Positions 44,108-53,408 of a DNA stretch of 64,000 nucleotides are shown piece after piece. Within the stretch, counting starts at the first letter, position 1. The number at the start of each line of letters is the position of its first letter. This DNA is from Bacteroidales bacterium UBA1181 (GTDB lineage Bacteria; Bacteroidota; Bacteroidia; Bacteroidales; Paludibacteraceae): contig DBYR01000005.1 of NCBI GenBank assembly GCA_002310215.1, forward strand, positions 11,591 to 75,590, given 5' to 3'. Made by a program: the position numbers and the translations under genes. The notes under the pieces are model-generated. The model searched no databases and had not been told where the DNA came from. It was given only the letters and a program-made list of their open reading frames with translations.

Positions 44108-45715
44108 CTACGAATCCAATTTTATCACTTCCGACACTTTTTTATCAATATCAGTCACAATATCACTAATAAAAGCATCTATTGTGTGTAATTGCTCTTC
44201 CTGAGACGGGAACTCACTATATAGTTTTTCTAAATATGTTTCTCTATTGAAATTATTCCTTACTACATATTGGTTTCTACAGAACAGTACTTCGAGTTCG
44301 CTGTGTACATCAAAAGCATTTTTCCCTGCTGGTCGAAATACATTGAGTCTCACATCTATTCTCACATTATCAATGCCATAGTGTAATTTCTCTATAAAGG
44401 ATTTCAACTCTTCAAGATCTGCTTCATAAAACCCCTTGCTCCCTGTCCATATCATCAACTGGATTGTTTCAAACTCTTCTTCGAATTCAGCCCTCAATTT
44501 CTTGGCAATCATTTCGAACATAGGCAACACGAGATCCAGAAATAATCGTTGAGTATTACTCTCATTGACAGTTTCTACCAATGGTTTAATACTTAGTTGT
44601 TGCAACTTCTCCTTTAAAGCCTGTAATTTTTGCTCAGATTGAGGAAACTGCTTTGTCCATTCCTCGTCTAACGTACTATTTATAATCTCGTCTGAAGGTA
44701 ATTCTTCTTGCATAAAAGAAGGAAGTTGATTATGCAATAGAAAGTCAGACACTCCTATTGGCGCAGCTATATTTTTCAAAGAATATTTTATTTCTGTTTT
44801 GTTGGGAGTTTTGCAAAGCAAGACACCTATGGTTGATTGATGATGAGGCAATTTCATTTTTGCATCCACTGCATTTATATAAAAATTTAACTTGCCGGCA
44901 TATTCTGGCTTGAAATCTCCAATTTTCAATTCAAATACCACGTAGCAATTCAGAGGAATGTTGAAGAACAATAGGTCTAAATAATAGTCGTCGCTCTCTA
45001 CCTTTATGTTATATTGATTCCCGACAAACGCAAAACCTTTGCCCAACTCCAACATAAATTTTTTCAAGTGATCAATCAAGCCCAGTTCTAAATCTCGTTC
45101 CTGCATATCTTCTCTAATATCAAGGAACTCAAAAATGTATGGGTTTTTAAAAACACTTGAGACTTCGACAGAGCGTTTGGCAGGTAATGTTTCTGAGAAA
45201 TTAGAGATGGACTGTCCCTGCCTTTTATATAATTGTGACGCTATTTGATGAGAGAGAATATTTTTACTCCACCCATGTTCTGCTGTTTTTGAAATATAAA
45301 ACAGTCTCTCTTCAGGTAATTTACATTTGTTTAATATGACTGTATGGTTTGTCCATGAAATTTGCGCAACCAGTGGTTGCGTAAATTCAATAACCTGAAA
45401 ATCATTTAATTGCAAATTCGCAGCCAATGGTTGCGTAATTGTATATGCTTCTGCGAATTGACGCATATACAATAAATTTCTCGGAGAAAAACCCTTCATA
45501 TCTGGAAATTCCGAAGACAAATCTTTTGATAGTTGGTCTATCACCTTACTGCCCCAACCTTCTGACTTTTGTTGCTCTTCTATGGTTTTTCCGATCAGCC
45601 AATAAATAGAAATCAATTCTTTATTGACAGACAATATAGCACGCTGCTTTGCCGCCCTTACTTTTCCTTTCAGAAAGGACAATAACTGTGGATATTTATC
45701 TGGTAATGTACTCAT
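44108..45715 (-). CDS. YhcG-like PDDEXK nuclease (DUF1016) with C-terminal extension
   Basis: 535 residues. Residues 1-170 are the DUF1016 N-terminal domain (WLIGKTIEEQQKSEGWGSKVI, FSPRNLLYMRQF). Residues about 190-330 form the PD-(D/E)xK nuclease domain (Asp 247 in YYLDLLFF; Glu 262 and Lys 264 in FELKIGDF). Typical YhcG proteins end about here; this one has about 200 further residues, beginning with a Glu/Gln/Lys-rich helical part and then a domain I do not recognise. Its start overlaps the hsdR stop (ATGA), so it is translated with hsdR. The relic of an hsdR end follows its stop. DUF1016 proteins are often found near type I R-M genes; function is not settled. Confidence 0.85.
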   Translation of the reverse strand: MSTLPDKYPQLLSFLKGKVRAAKQRAILSVNKELISIYWLIGKTIEEQQKSEGWGSKVIDQLSKDLSSEFPDMKGFSPRNLLYMRQFAEAYTITQPLAANLQLNDFQVIEFTQPLVAQISWTNHTVILNKCKLPEERLFYISKTAEHGWSKNILSHQIASQLYKRQGQSISNFSETLPAKRSVEVSSVFKNPYIFEFLDIREDMQERDLELGLIDHLKKFMLELGKGFAFVGNQYNIKVESDDYYLDLLFFNIPLNCYVVFELKIGDFKPEYAGKLNFYINAVDAKMKLPHHQSTIGVLLCKTPNKTEIKYSLKNIAAPIGVSDFLLHNQLPSFMQEELPSDEIINSTLDEEWTKQFPQSEQKLQALKEKLQQLSIKPLVETVNESNTQRLFLDLVLPMFEMIAKKLRAEFEEEFETIQLMIWTGSKGFYEADLEELKSFIEKLHYGIDNVRIDVRLNVFRPAGKNAFDVHSELEVLFCRNQYVVRNNFNRETYLEKLYSEFPSQEEQLHTIDAFISDIVTDIDKKVSEVIKLDS

Positions 45716-48513
45716 GCTACTAATACTTCATTCAATTCTTCAATAATCGACTCCATCTCGTTACCAAACAACTGGTACATCTTGCCTCGTCCACCTTGGG
45801 CATCGAAAGGGGTGTAGTCCAAATCGTCAATATCGAGGTGGTAACTGCTCACCATGTGGTCTTTGATCATCCGCAGCCATTCAATCTGCTCGGGCGTGAA
45901 GCGGTTGCGGTTGCCTGTGTGCTGGCGGAACAGCCACGTGTTGAAATTTCGCTCAATGGTGTTGTTGAAGGCTTCAAGACCCTGGTCGATACCGCAGGCG
46001 TGGCGCACTAACGAAACCAATGCCGTGAGTTCCGTAACGGGGCGGTTGGCTTTCACCTTCTCAATAGCGCAATAGGCATCCCAAACGTACATCGGTGCTA
46101 ACATCGGCTTGTCCTGCTTCAGTTTTTCGAGCAACTCCTGCGCCATCTGCAGGGTGAGATTGCGGCGGTTGTAGGACTGGTTGTAGAAAATGCTCAACGC
46201 CATTATCTCGTCTTTGTGCTGCTCCAAATATTCGGTGAAATCGTGCACCGTCTCTTTCGCCTTCTCGAGCGTGAAACTGTTGAACTCGCTTTTCAGCACC
46301 GTGTCAAGGTTTACGGTGTCTATCTTCTGATCGTGCAGGTTGCGCACGGTGACAATGTATTCGTTCAACTCGCCGTTGAAGGTGCTGCTGGCAACGTCGG
46401 CCAACCGTTGCTGCGCCTTTCTGCGTATCTCCTCCTCAATGGCGGGCGTCAGTTCGGCTGGCGGAATCTTTTTCAGTTCTGCCTGTGCCTCATCGTCGAT
46501 TTTGTCGGGGTCGAAAGCCGATAACAGTTCGGCGCTCATCTGCCCCAACGTCTTGCCCCGCGACAAGGTTTCTATCTTTTCCTTCTCTTTTTCGGTAACC
46601 TCTTTGTTCAGCCGAATCAAGCGATTGGCCAACGAAGTGAACAAATCTTCTTCCGTAACGCCCATCGTGACTGCGCCCAACAAATCCTTCAGTGGCACGG
46701 TGGGTTTGCGTTCCAACGGTCGGCTGTCGGTTTTCTTGGTTTGCGTTACGCCCACGGCATCCACAATCACAAAATGCGTTTTGGTCAGCGCCGTGCGGCT
46801 CACCAATTGCAGCGAGTCGGGGTTTATGGTGCGGGTGCCACGGCCTTTCATCTGCTCGAAATAGTTGGCACTGCGCACATCGCGCATAAAGAGCAGCACT
46901 TCGAGCGGCTTCACGTCGGTGCCTGTGGCAATCATATCCACCGTCACGGCAATGCGCGGATAGTATTGGTTGCGGAATCGGTTCAGCACCGATTTAGGAT
47001 CTTCGTCAATCTTGTAGGTCACCTTCTTGCAGAAGTCGTTGCCTTCGTCGAACTCCTCACGCACAATCTTGATAATATCGTCGGCGTGGCTGTCGGTCTT
47101 GGCGAAAATGAGCGTCTTGGGCACCTCGTACTGTCCGTTCTCGTCGTAGCGGTTCGGGAAAATCTCCTCCATCAGCGCCTTGCGGAACTGACGGATAACG
47201 GTGCGTATCTGGCTCGGATTCACCACCGATTTGTCCAAATCATTCTTCTTATATTCGGTGTCCTCGTCCACCTGCTGCCAACGGGTTTTGCGAGTGGCCT
47301 TGTCACGATAGTCGATATGCCATCCCGCCTTGATTAACCCACCGTTTTTCGATATTTCCGTTTCAATGGTATAGACATCGTACGGCACATTCACGCCATC
47401 CACCACCGATTGCTCGTAGGTGTATTCACTTACCACATTCTCGTTGAAGAAACCGAAGGTACGTTTGTCGGGCGTGGCAGTCAGACCAATCAGGAACGCA
47501 TCGAAGTAGTCGAGCACCTGTTTCCAAAGATTGTAAATGCTACGGTGGCATTCGTCAATCACCACAAAATCGAACTGTTCGATAGGCACTTTGGCGGTGT
47601 ATTCCACAGGAATGGCTTGCTGGTCCTTCAGCCGCTGCTGCAGCCACGACGATTCGTTCGGGTTGTCGGTTTCGGCGGATTCGTCCAACTCCTCGCCTTT
47701 CAGAATCGAATAGAGTCGCTGAATGGTGGATATGCACACCTGACTGTCATTGGCAATATAACTCGACGAGAGCCGCTGCACGTTGTAGAGTTCGGTGAAT
47801 TTGCGGTTGTCGTCGTTCGGGCGGAAGTTCATAAACTCCTGCTCGGCCTGCTCGCCCAAATTGCGCGTATCTACAAGAAACAGAATACGTTTCGCTTTGG
47901 CAAATTTCAGCAGACGGTAAATGAACGTTATGGCGGTAAACGTTTTTCCTGCACCCGTCGCCATCTGAATCAGCGCCCGCGGGCGGTTGTTGCGGAACGA
48001 TTCCTCGAGATTCGTCACGGCCTTAATCTGTGCTGGGCGAAGCCCCGTTGTGTCTAAAGCTGGAAAATCTTGCAACCGACTTCTAAGGCTTTTGCCGTTG
48101 CGCATCCATTCGGCAAAAGTTTCGGGGCGGTGAAACGCAAACACCACACGGCTGCGAGGCTTGGGATCACTGTAATCGGTGAAATGCGTCAGCGAGCCCG
48201 TTGTCTCATACACATAGACAAGCTGTTCGTTGTTCAGGTATTTCAGTTTTGCGTTGGCATACCGCACCGACTGTTCCTCCACAACAGTGAGATTTACCCC
48301 TTCCTCCTCTCGTTTAGCCTCAATGACACCAACAGGCTTCCGGTTGACAAACAAGACATAATCAGCAGGTCCCTCGTCAGTTTGGTACTCACGTATAGCT
48401 ACACCAAGGCCCGCCGAAAAATCTATTTTATTTTTCGATTGGATTTTCCACCCTGCTTGTTCGAGCAGAGAGTCGATCTTATCACGTGCTATCTGTTCCG
48501 GATTCTGATTCAT
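45712..48513 (-). CDS. hsdR: Type I R-M system restriction subunit
   Basis: 933 residues. Motor and nuclease of the type I complex. The N-terminal nuclease site has Asp 51 and ExK at 65-67 (GVIEAKREEE), followed by the translocase motor: Walker A MATGAGKT (184-191), DECH (320-323), GLTATP and a later GRGTRT box. The C-terminus YQLFGNEMESIIEELNEVLVA probably contacts the methylase core. It is the first gene of the island in transcription order and overlaps the YhcG-like gene by 4 bases. Confidence 0.96.
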   Translation of the reverse strand: MNQNPEQIARDKIDSLLEQAGWKIQSKNKIDFSAGLGVAIREYQTDEGPADYVLFVNRKPVGVIEAKREEEGVNLTVVEEQSVRYANAKLKYLNNEQLVYVYETTGSLTHFTDYSDPKPRSRVVFAFHRPETFAEWMRNGKSLRSRLQDFPALDTTGLRPAQIKAVTNLEESFRNNRPRALIQMATGAGKTFTAITFIYRLLKFAKAKRILFLVDTRNLGEQAEQEFMNFRPNDDNRKFTELYNVQRLSSSYIANDSQVCISTIQRLYSILKGEELDESAETDNPNESSWLQQRLKDQQAIPVEYTAKVPIEQFDFVVIDECHRSIYNLWKQVLDYFDAFLIGLTATPDKRTFGFFNENVVSEYTYEQSVVDGVNVPYDVYTIETEISKNGGLIKAGWHIDYRDKATRKTRWQQVDEDTEYKKNDLDKSVVNPSQIRTVIRQFRKALMEEIFPNRYDENGQYEVPKTLIFAKTDSHADDIIKIVREEFDEGNDFCKKVTYKIDEDPKSVLNRFRNQYYPRIAVTVDMIATGTDVKPLEVLLFMRDVRSANYFEQMKGRGTRTINPDSLQLVSRTALTKTHFVIVDAVGVTQTKKTDSRPLERKPTVPLKDLLGAVTMGVTEEDLFTSLANRLIRLNKEVTEKEKEKIETLSRGKTLGQMSAELLSAFDPDKIDDEAQAELKKIPPAELTPAIEEEIRRKAQQRLADVASSTFNGELNEYIVTVRNLHDQKIDTVNLDTVLKSEFNSFTLEKAKETVHDFTEYLEQHKDEIMALSIFYNQSYNRRNLTLQMAQELLEKLKQDKPMLAPMYVWDAYCAIEKVKANRPVTELTALVSLVRHACGIDQGLEAFNNTIERNFNTWLFRQHTGNRNRFTPEQIEWLRMIKDHMVSSYHLDIDDLDYTPFDAQGGRGKMYQLFGNEMESIIEELNEVLVA

Positions 48514-48925
48514 TTGCGCTCAGTTTTTAAGGGGTCAGACCACCTGAATTGCCATGTTAAGCAAGTCACACACGCAAATATACAATAATTCCACTACTGC
48601 GGCATCCTTAGAGCGATTAAAAAACAAACTCGTCAGGCAACAAACCCACACCCCGTGTCACTCCTTCGGGATTCCCCTCATCATGTGTCCTTTCCCCATG
48701 GGTTCACACCCCCTAGCAGGGATACGACACCCTTTCAGGATTCCGTGCGGAGAGGCGCGTGGGGAAGTGGTCCATCCGAAGATTTGCCACATCGTATATT
48801 CCACAATCATTTACTATTTAACCATTTGCAAATCACTATTCCAAAGAAACGGGAAGTCCGACCCTCTTCCTCCTTGTCAAATCGTCAATTCCGCGTTCAT
48901 CTTACTTGTTTTCAGTAAATTTTTA
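48514..48925. other. Gene-free divergent region between hsdR and the BspA-like gene
   Basis: The 560-bp intergenic region (48514-49073) holds the BspA-like promoter at its right end. A GC-richer segment at 48640-48790 can be read in two frames without stops but shows no family motif and no start signal; I see no gene there. Confidence 0.5.
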
Positions 48926-48956
48926 TTGCGTTTTTTTCAGAAAAAACATATATTTG
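48926..48956 (+). promoter_or_regulatory. Bacteroidetes-type promoter for the BspA-like gene
   Basis: TTG at 48926-48928, 20 bp, TATATTTG at 48949-48956. The leader of about 110 nt includes a 13-codon ORF, MNAWAQWAYDIGC (49020-49061), ending 12 bases before the main ATG. Confidence 0.7.
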
Positions 48957-49073
48957 TAATAATTATATACTTCGGTTTTACATTCATGGTGTGTATAAAT
49001 CAACAAAGTGCTATTTAATATGAACGCATGGGCTCAATGGGCCTATGATATTGGTTGTTAATAATATATTGTT

Positions 49074-52000
49074 ATGCTTATGTGTGAAATTTTTACCAAA
49101 AAATTCCAAAGACCTTGCATAAGTCATGGTCTGCGACGGAAGGGATGGCAGGTGTTGTCCATGCTCTTTTCCCTATTGTTCTTTTCCTATCAATCGGCCG
49201 CTGCTGCCGAAGTAGTTTACGGAGTATTCAACGAGAGTGAATCCACCTTCACTTTGAAGTATGGGGAGGACCCTGGAGAGGGGACCTACACCTACGCTCC
49301 GGAATTGCCTTCCGGCTACATTTGGGAGGTGGCGTGGGAAGCAGATCCCAGTTCAAATATACCTAAAAGTTGCTGGAAGTCTGGTGATACATACCTGAAC
49401 GGACATCAGGTGACAAAAAAAGTGGTTATTGACCAGTCGCTCATGTCATACCGTCCTACCACTCTTGCGGGATGGTTTTATCATTTACATGCAAAGACAA
49501 TTGAGGGGTTGGAGAATTTGAATACGTATGATGTAACTAGCATGGAATCCATGTTTGAGGGATGTGCCTTTTTAGAATCGTTGGATATTGGTAACTTCGA
49601 AACAACCATGGTGACCAACATGAACTATATGTTTGCCGGATGTTTACACCTTAAATCATTGAACCTCATAGGGTTTAATACGGCGAGACTGAAATCCATA
49701 TCCGGAATGTTCCATACCATGCTGGATATAGAAGTGCTGGATGTCAGTGGTATAAACATTAATATGGTGAAGGATGCGTGGAGGGTGTTTGGATCAGAAG
49801 GAGGTACTACTAAAAATTTGCGTACCATTATTGTCAACAAAACTTGGGATAAGTCTCACTTTGCGAATGACACTACTTACCCAGACCAGTTCGCAGGCTG
49901 TACACACTTAGTTGGAGGCAAAGGAACAACCTTTAAGGGAGCCGGTAGCATCTATGCGCACATTGATGGCGGAGAGGATGATCCGGGCTATTTCACGTCA
50001 GCATCTGACCGTAGAGTGTATGCGATACCATTTAATGTGCATTATGATGCTTACAACCGCGTCGACTCATGTGACTTGAGATTGTGTTACGGAGTAGACG
50101 CCCCTGGAGCACACATACTTAAAGACGGGAAATGGATTCTCGGAAGTGATACAATTGATGTCGCTACAGTTACAAACGTCGTGATTGATCCGTCCATGCA
50201 AACTTATCATCCGACATCCCTTTCTAACTGGTTCAAGGACTATTCTCGGATGAAAACGATTGAAGGATTGTCAAATCTAAGGACAGATTCGGTCACAAAC
50301 ATGGCTGGAATGTTCAAAAACTGCTCTTCTCTTGTTTCGTTGAATTTTGGATGGGATATTAATACAAGAAAGGTAACGAAAATGGGTCAAATGTTCTCCG
50401 GTTGTTCCTCTCTCGAAGAACTGGATTTAAGCTGTTTCAACACATGTAAGGTCGAGAACATGGCATTTATGTTTACGAATTGCAGTAATTGTAAGAAACT
50501 GAAGTTGCCTAATTTCGACACTCGAAAAGTTACCAACATGAATGGAATGTTCAAAGGCTGTAGCAGTCTTGACACCTTGGATTTGTCTAGATTCGATACT
50601 CAACAAGTGACCGAAATGGCGTCTATGTTCTCGGGCGATTCCTCATTGACAACCATTCAGGTGAGTGATAATTGGCGAACGGATTCCCTTAGCAATGATG
50701 ATAACATGTTCAAAGAATGTGTTTCATTGGTTGGAGAAAAAGGAACAGTATATGATAAGAACCACATAGATAAATCATACGCCCATATCGATGAAGGGGA
50801 GAGCCTCCCTGGTTATTTCTCCTACGGAAAGCAAGTCTATGTCGTCAGAGAAGGTAAGACACTCACCTTCTACTATGGCATTGCCCCTGACAATTCCTTC
50901 ATCATGCGGCAAGATGGTGTCAATGGCATAGAATACTATTGGCAATCTAAAATAAATCCAGACCTTTCTGGAAGCAAACTTTACAGAAAAGAGGACACGT
51001 TGATTGTAATTGATAGGTCTATGCGCGACTTCCATCCATATACGACAAGGAGGATGTTTGCGGATTTCGAGAACCTTCATTACATTGAAAATCTGAATAA
51101 TCTGGAAACGGACAATGTGATAGACATGAGTTCGATGTTCAACACTTGTATGAATCTCAAATCCTTGGATTTTTATTTTGATACGAGAGAGGTCACTGAC
51201 ATGAGCCTCATGTTTGCCGACTGCTTACGCATTGATTCTCTTTCCATTAAATTCCATACCGATAAAGTGACGGACATGACTGGTATGTTCATGGGTATGT
51301 ATTCCTTAAGAGCACTTAACTTCGGGGATAACTTCCGCACGGATAATGTACGCAACATGAGAAGCATGTTCCTGAATTGCGAAAATCTTGAGTCATTTGA
51401 TGTGTCAGGCTTCAATACGAGCAATGTTACTAACATGAGAACTATGTTCTCTGCATGCAATAAACTTGAGTCGATTGATTTGAAGAACTTCAACACGGAG
51501 AATGTCATGGACATGAATTCCATGTTTTGTAGATGCTATAACCTTCGATATACTAATTTGCAAAGTTTCAACACCAAACAGGTGACCGATATGGGCTCCA
51601 TGTTTGGCAGCTGTGAAAACTTAAGGGCAATCTATGTGGATAAAGCATTGTGGAGCACTGAATCGCTGGGAGCTGACAGCAAGTATATCTTTGGTGGTTG
51701 TAACAATCTTGTGGGCAGGATGGGTACAACTTATGATCCATCCATCGATTCGGATGCCATCTTTGCTCATGTGGATGAGGGTGCCAGCAATCCAGGTTAT
51801 CTAACCGACACGTTCTACCATTACTTCGTGGCGGATACCGTCGCACGTACGCTCACAATCAGTGTGGGAGGATACCTGCCTGAAAACGTCACCCCTTGTT
51901 CTAACATTTTTGACATTCAGAGTGACTCTCTTGTACCATGGAAGGATTTCCGATCATCTATAGAAACGGTTATAATAGATTCTTTCACTCATTTATATAC

Positions 52001-53252
52001 CAATAATATTTCTCGCTCGATGAACTATTGGTTCTACGGATTCGAAAAGTTAAAACGCGTCAAAGGACTTGAAGGCCTTGCGATTGGGAAAATGGATTAC
52101 ATGTTCTATGGATGTAAGAAACTTGAATATGTAGACCTTTCCCATGTTAAATTAGACGAATCCCATCTCTTTATGAGCCATACATTTTATGATTGTTCCT
52201 CTTTGAAAAGAATCATAATAGGAGACAATTGCGATCTGTTTTCAATCGATAATCAAAGGGATATGTTCAAGAACTGTAACTCTTTGGTTGGAGGCCGTGG
52301 CTCTGTGGTCAGTGACTTCACAGATGAAGAACTTTGGTATATTGCACCTAGGGAAGACGGGGGTGTTGGGGATAGAAGAGGACTATTTACCTACTACAAA
52401 TCAAATATCATCTATGACTTGGATGGTGGTGCATGGAAAGATGGAAAGAAAGGTGTGGAAGAATTTGAGTTCCGGGATTGTCCTCTAACAATTAGCGACC
52501 CGGTAAAGGAGAACTACATTTTCGTTGGCTGGGAGGTCTCCCAAGAGGGTGGCTCGATCACGAGACTTGACACGCTCTCCACTTTGACGATCAATCAGGA
52601 GGATTTCTTCAACGTTCCGTACACATGTACCGCTTTGTGGAAAAAGGATGGGTTTGTCATCAACTATATGGTGGATGGTGAATTGTATATGAGGGATACA
52701 TTGGCCAGTGGTACCCCTATCACGCACGAAAGCATTCCTGCGCCTAAGAAGACCGGTTATACTTTTAAAGGATGGGTAGGAAAGAAAGGCACGCCAACAA
52801 CAATGCCGGACTATGATCTCACCTTTAACGCACTCTTCACCGTGAATGATTATGTCCTCACCTACAAGGTGGATGACAAGGTTTATCAGAAAGATACCAT
52901 CGCCTTCGGTGATACGATTACGCCGATAGCCGGGCCTGCGAAGAAGGGCTATACATTTGATGGATGGGTAGGATTGCCGGAGACGATGCCGGCCGAGGAC
53001 ATTACCGTGACGGGCCTATACGTCCAAAGTACAGGCCTCTCATCGATCGGAAATGACGGGTTGCGCATCTGGACATCCGACGGGTCTCTCTTTATCCATG
53101 CATCCGCCGATTCTCCTTACCGCATCTATGACGTGCGTGGCACCCTCATTGCGGAAGGCGTCGCCAAGGATGTGACGCAGGTACCGCTTCCTCGCCAAGC
53201 CATCTACGTCATAGAGATCAATGGACAAAAGGCCAAATTCGTTGTATACTAA
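49074..53252 (+). CDS. BspA/DUF285-type leucine-rich surface protein
   Basis: 1392 residues. A long basic n-region and hydrophobic core (MLFSLLFFSYQSAAAA near residues 30-45) form the signal peptide; ATG 49161 is an alternative start. Residues about 130-1090 hold four blocks of DUF285 repeats with the core VTNMxxMFxxCxxLxxLDLxxFNT. Residues about 1110-1310 hold InlB/Listeria-Bacteroides repeats (GYTFKGWVGKKG, GYTFDGWVGLPE). The last 70 residues (IWTSDGSLFIHAS, YRIYDVRGTLI, IYVIEINGQKAKFVVY) look like a type A T9SS sorting domain lacking a clear PNP motif. Family members act as adhesins in oral and gut Bacteroidetes. It is transcribed alone, divergently from hsdR. Confidence 0.88.
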   Translation: MLMCEIFTKKFQRPCISHGLRRKGWQVLSMLFSLLFFSYQSAAAAEVVYGVFNESESTFTLKYGEDPGEGTYTYAPELPSGYIWEVAWEADPSSNIPKSCWKSGDTYLNGHQVTKKVVIDQSLMSYRPTTLAGWFYHLHAKTIEGLENLNTYDVTSMESMFEGCAFLESLDIGNFETTMVTNMNYMFAGCLHLKSLNLIGFNTARLKSISGMFHTMLDIEVLDVSGININMVKDAWRVFGSEGGTTKNLRTIIVNKTWDKSHFANDTTYPDQFAGCTHLVGGKGTTFKGAGSIYAHIDGGEDDPGYFTSASDRRVYAIPFNVHYDAYNRVDSCDLRLCYGVDAPGAHILKDGKWILGSDTIDVATVTNVVIDPSMQTYHPTSLSNWFKDYSRMKTIEGLSNLRTDSVTNMAGMFKNCSSLVSLNFGWDINTRKVTKMGQMFSGCSSLEELDLSCFNTCKVENMAFMFTNCSNCKKLKLPNFDTRKVTNMNGMFKGCSSLDTLDLSRFDTQQVTEMASMFSGDSSLTTIQVSDNWRTDSLSNDDNMFKECVSLVGEKGTVYDKNHIDKSYAHIDEGESLPGYFSYGKQVYVVREGKTLTFYYGIAPDNSFIMRQDGVNGIEYYWQSKINPDLSGSKLYRKEDTLIVIDRSMRDFHPYTTRRMFADFENLHYIENLNNLETDNVIDMSSMFNTCMNLKSLDFYFDTREVTDMSLMFADCLRIDSLSIKFHTDKVTDMTGMFMGMYSLRALNFGDNFRTDNVRNMRSMFLNCENLESFDVSGFNTSNVTNMRTMFSACNKLESIDLKNFNTENVMDMNSMFCRCYNLRYTNLQSFNTKQVTDMGSMFGSCENLRAIYVDKALWSTESLGADSKYIFGGCNNLVGRMGTTYDPSIDSDAIFAHVDEGASNPGYLTDTFYHYFVADTVARTLTISVGGYLPENVTPCSNIFDIQSDSLVPWKDFRSSIETVIIDSFTHLYTNNISRSMNYWFYGFEKLKRVKGLEGLAIGKMDYMFYGCKKLEYVDLSHVKLDESHLFMSHTFYDCSSLKRIIIGDNCDLFSIDNQRDMFKNCNSLVGGRGSVVSDFTDEELWYIAPREDGGVGDRRGLFTYYKSNIIYDLDGGAWKDGKKGVEEFEFRDCPLTISDPVKENYIFVGWEVSQEGGSITRLDTLSTLTINQEDFFNVPYTCTALWKKDGFVINYMVDGELYMRDTLASGTPITHESIPAPKKTGYTFKGWVGKKGTPTTMPDYDLTFNALFTVNDYVLTYKVDDKVYQKDTIAFGDTITPIAGPAKKGYTFDGWVGLPETMPAEDITVTGLYVQSTGLSSIGNDGLRIWTSDGSLFIHASADSPYRIYDVRGTLIAEGVAKDVTQVPLPRQAIYVIEINGQKAKFVVY

Positions 53253-53273
53253 CAGTATTTGACCACCTCTGAT

Positions 53274-53320
53274 AAAGACCGCGACGGCGCACGAATAGGT
53301 GTTGTCGCGGTCTTTCTTTT
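53274..53320 (+). terminator. Intrinsic terminator after the BspA-like gene
   Basis: AAAGACCGCGAC (53274-53285) pairs perfectly with 53304-53315, followed by CTTTT. Confidence 0.8.
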
Positions 53321-53378
53321 CTTCATGCAAAAATTCTTATTTCTTAACTAAAAAGTCTTCTCTTTCCTTTTTTCCTCT

Positions 53379-53386
53379 TAACTTTG
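53379..53386 (+). promoter_or_regulatory. -7 promoter box for the LD-carboxypeptidase
   Basis: TAACTTTG, 23 bp before the ATG at 53409, giving a short leader. Confidence 0.55.
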
Positions 53387-53408
53387 TGAGAAAAAGAAAG
53401 GGACGTAT

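Noticed and set aside
46741..48057. Several 150-215 codon plus-strand ORFs opposite hsdR
   Set aside because: They are antisense shadows of hsdR in its GC-rich part; none has family motifs or its own promoter.
48554..49018. 154-codon ORF upstream of the BspA-like gene
   Set aside because: It runs across the BspA-like promoter, has low-complexity translation and no start signal.
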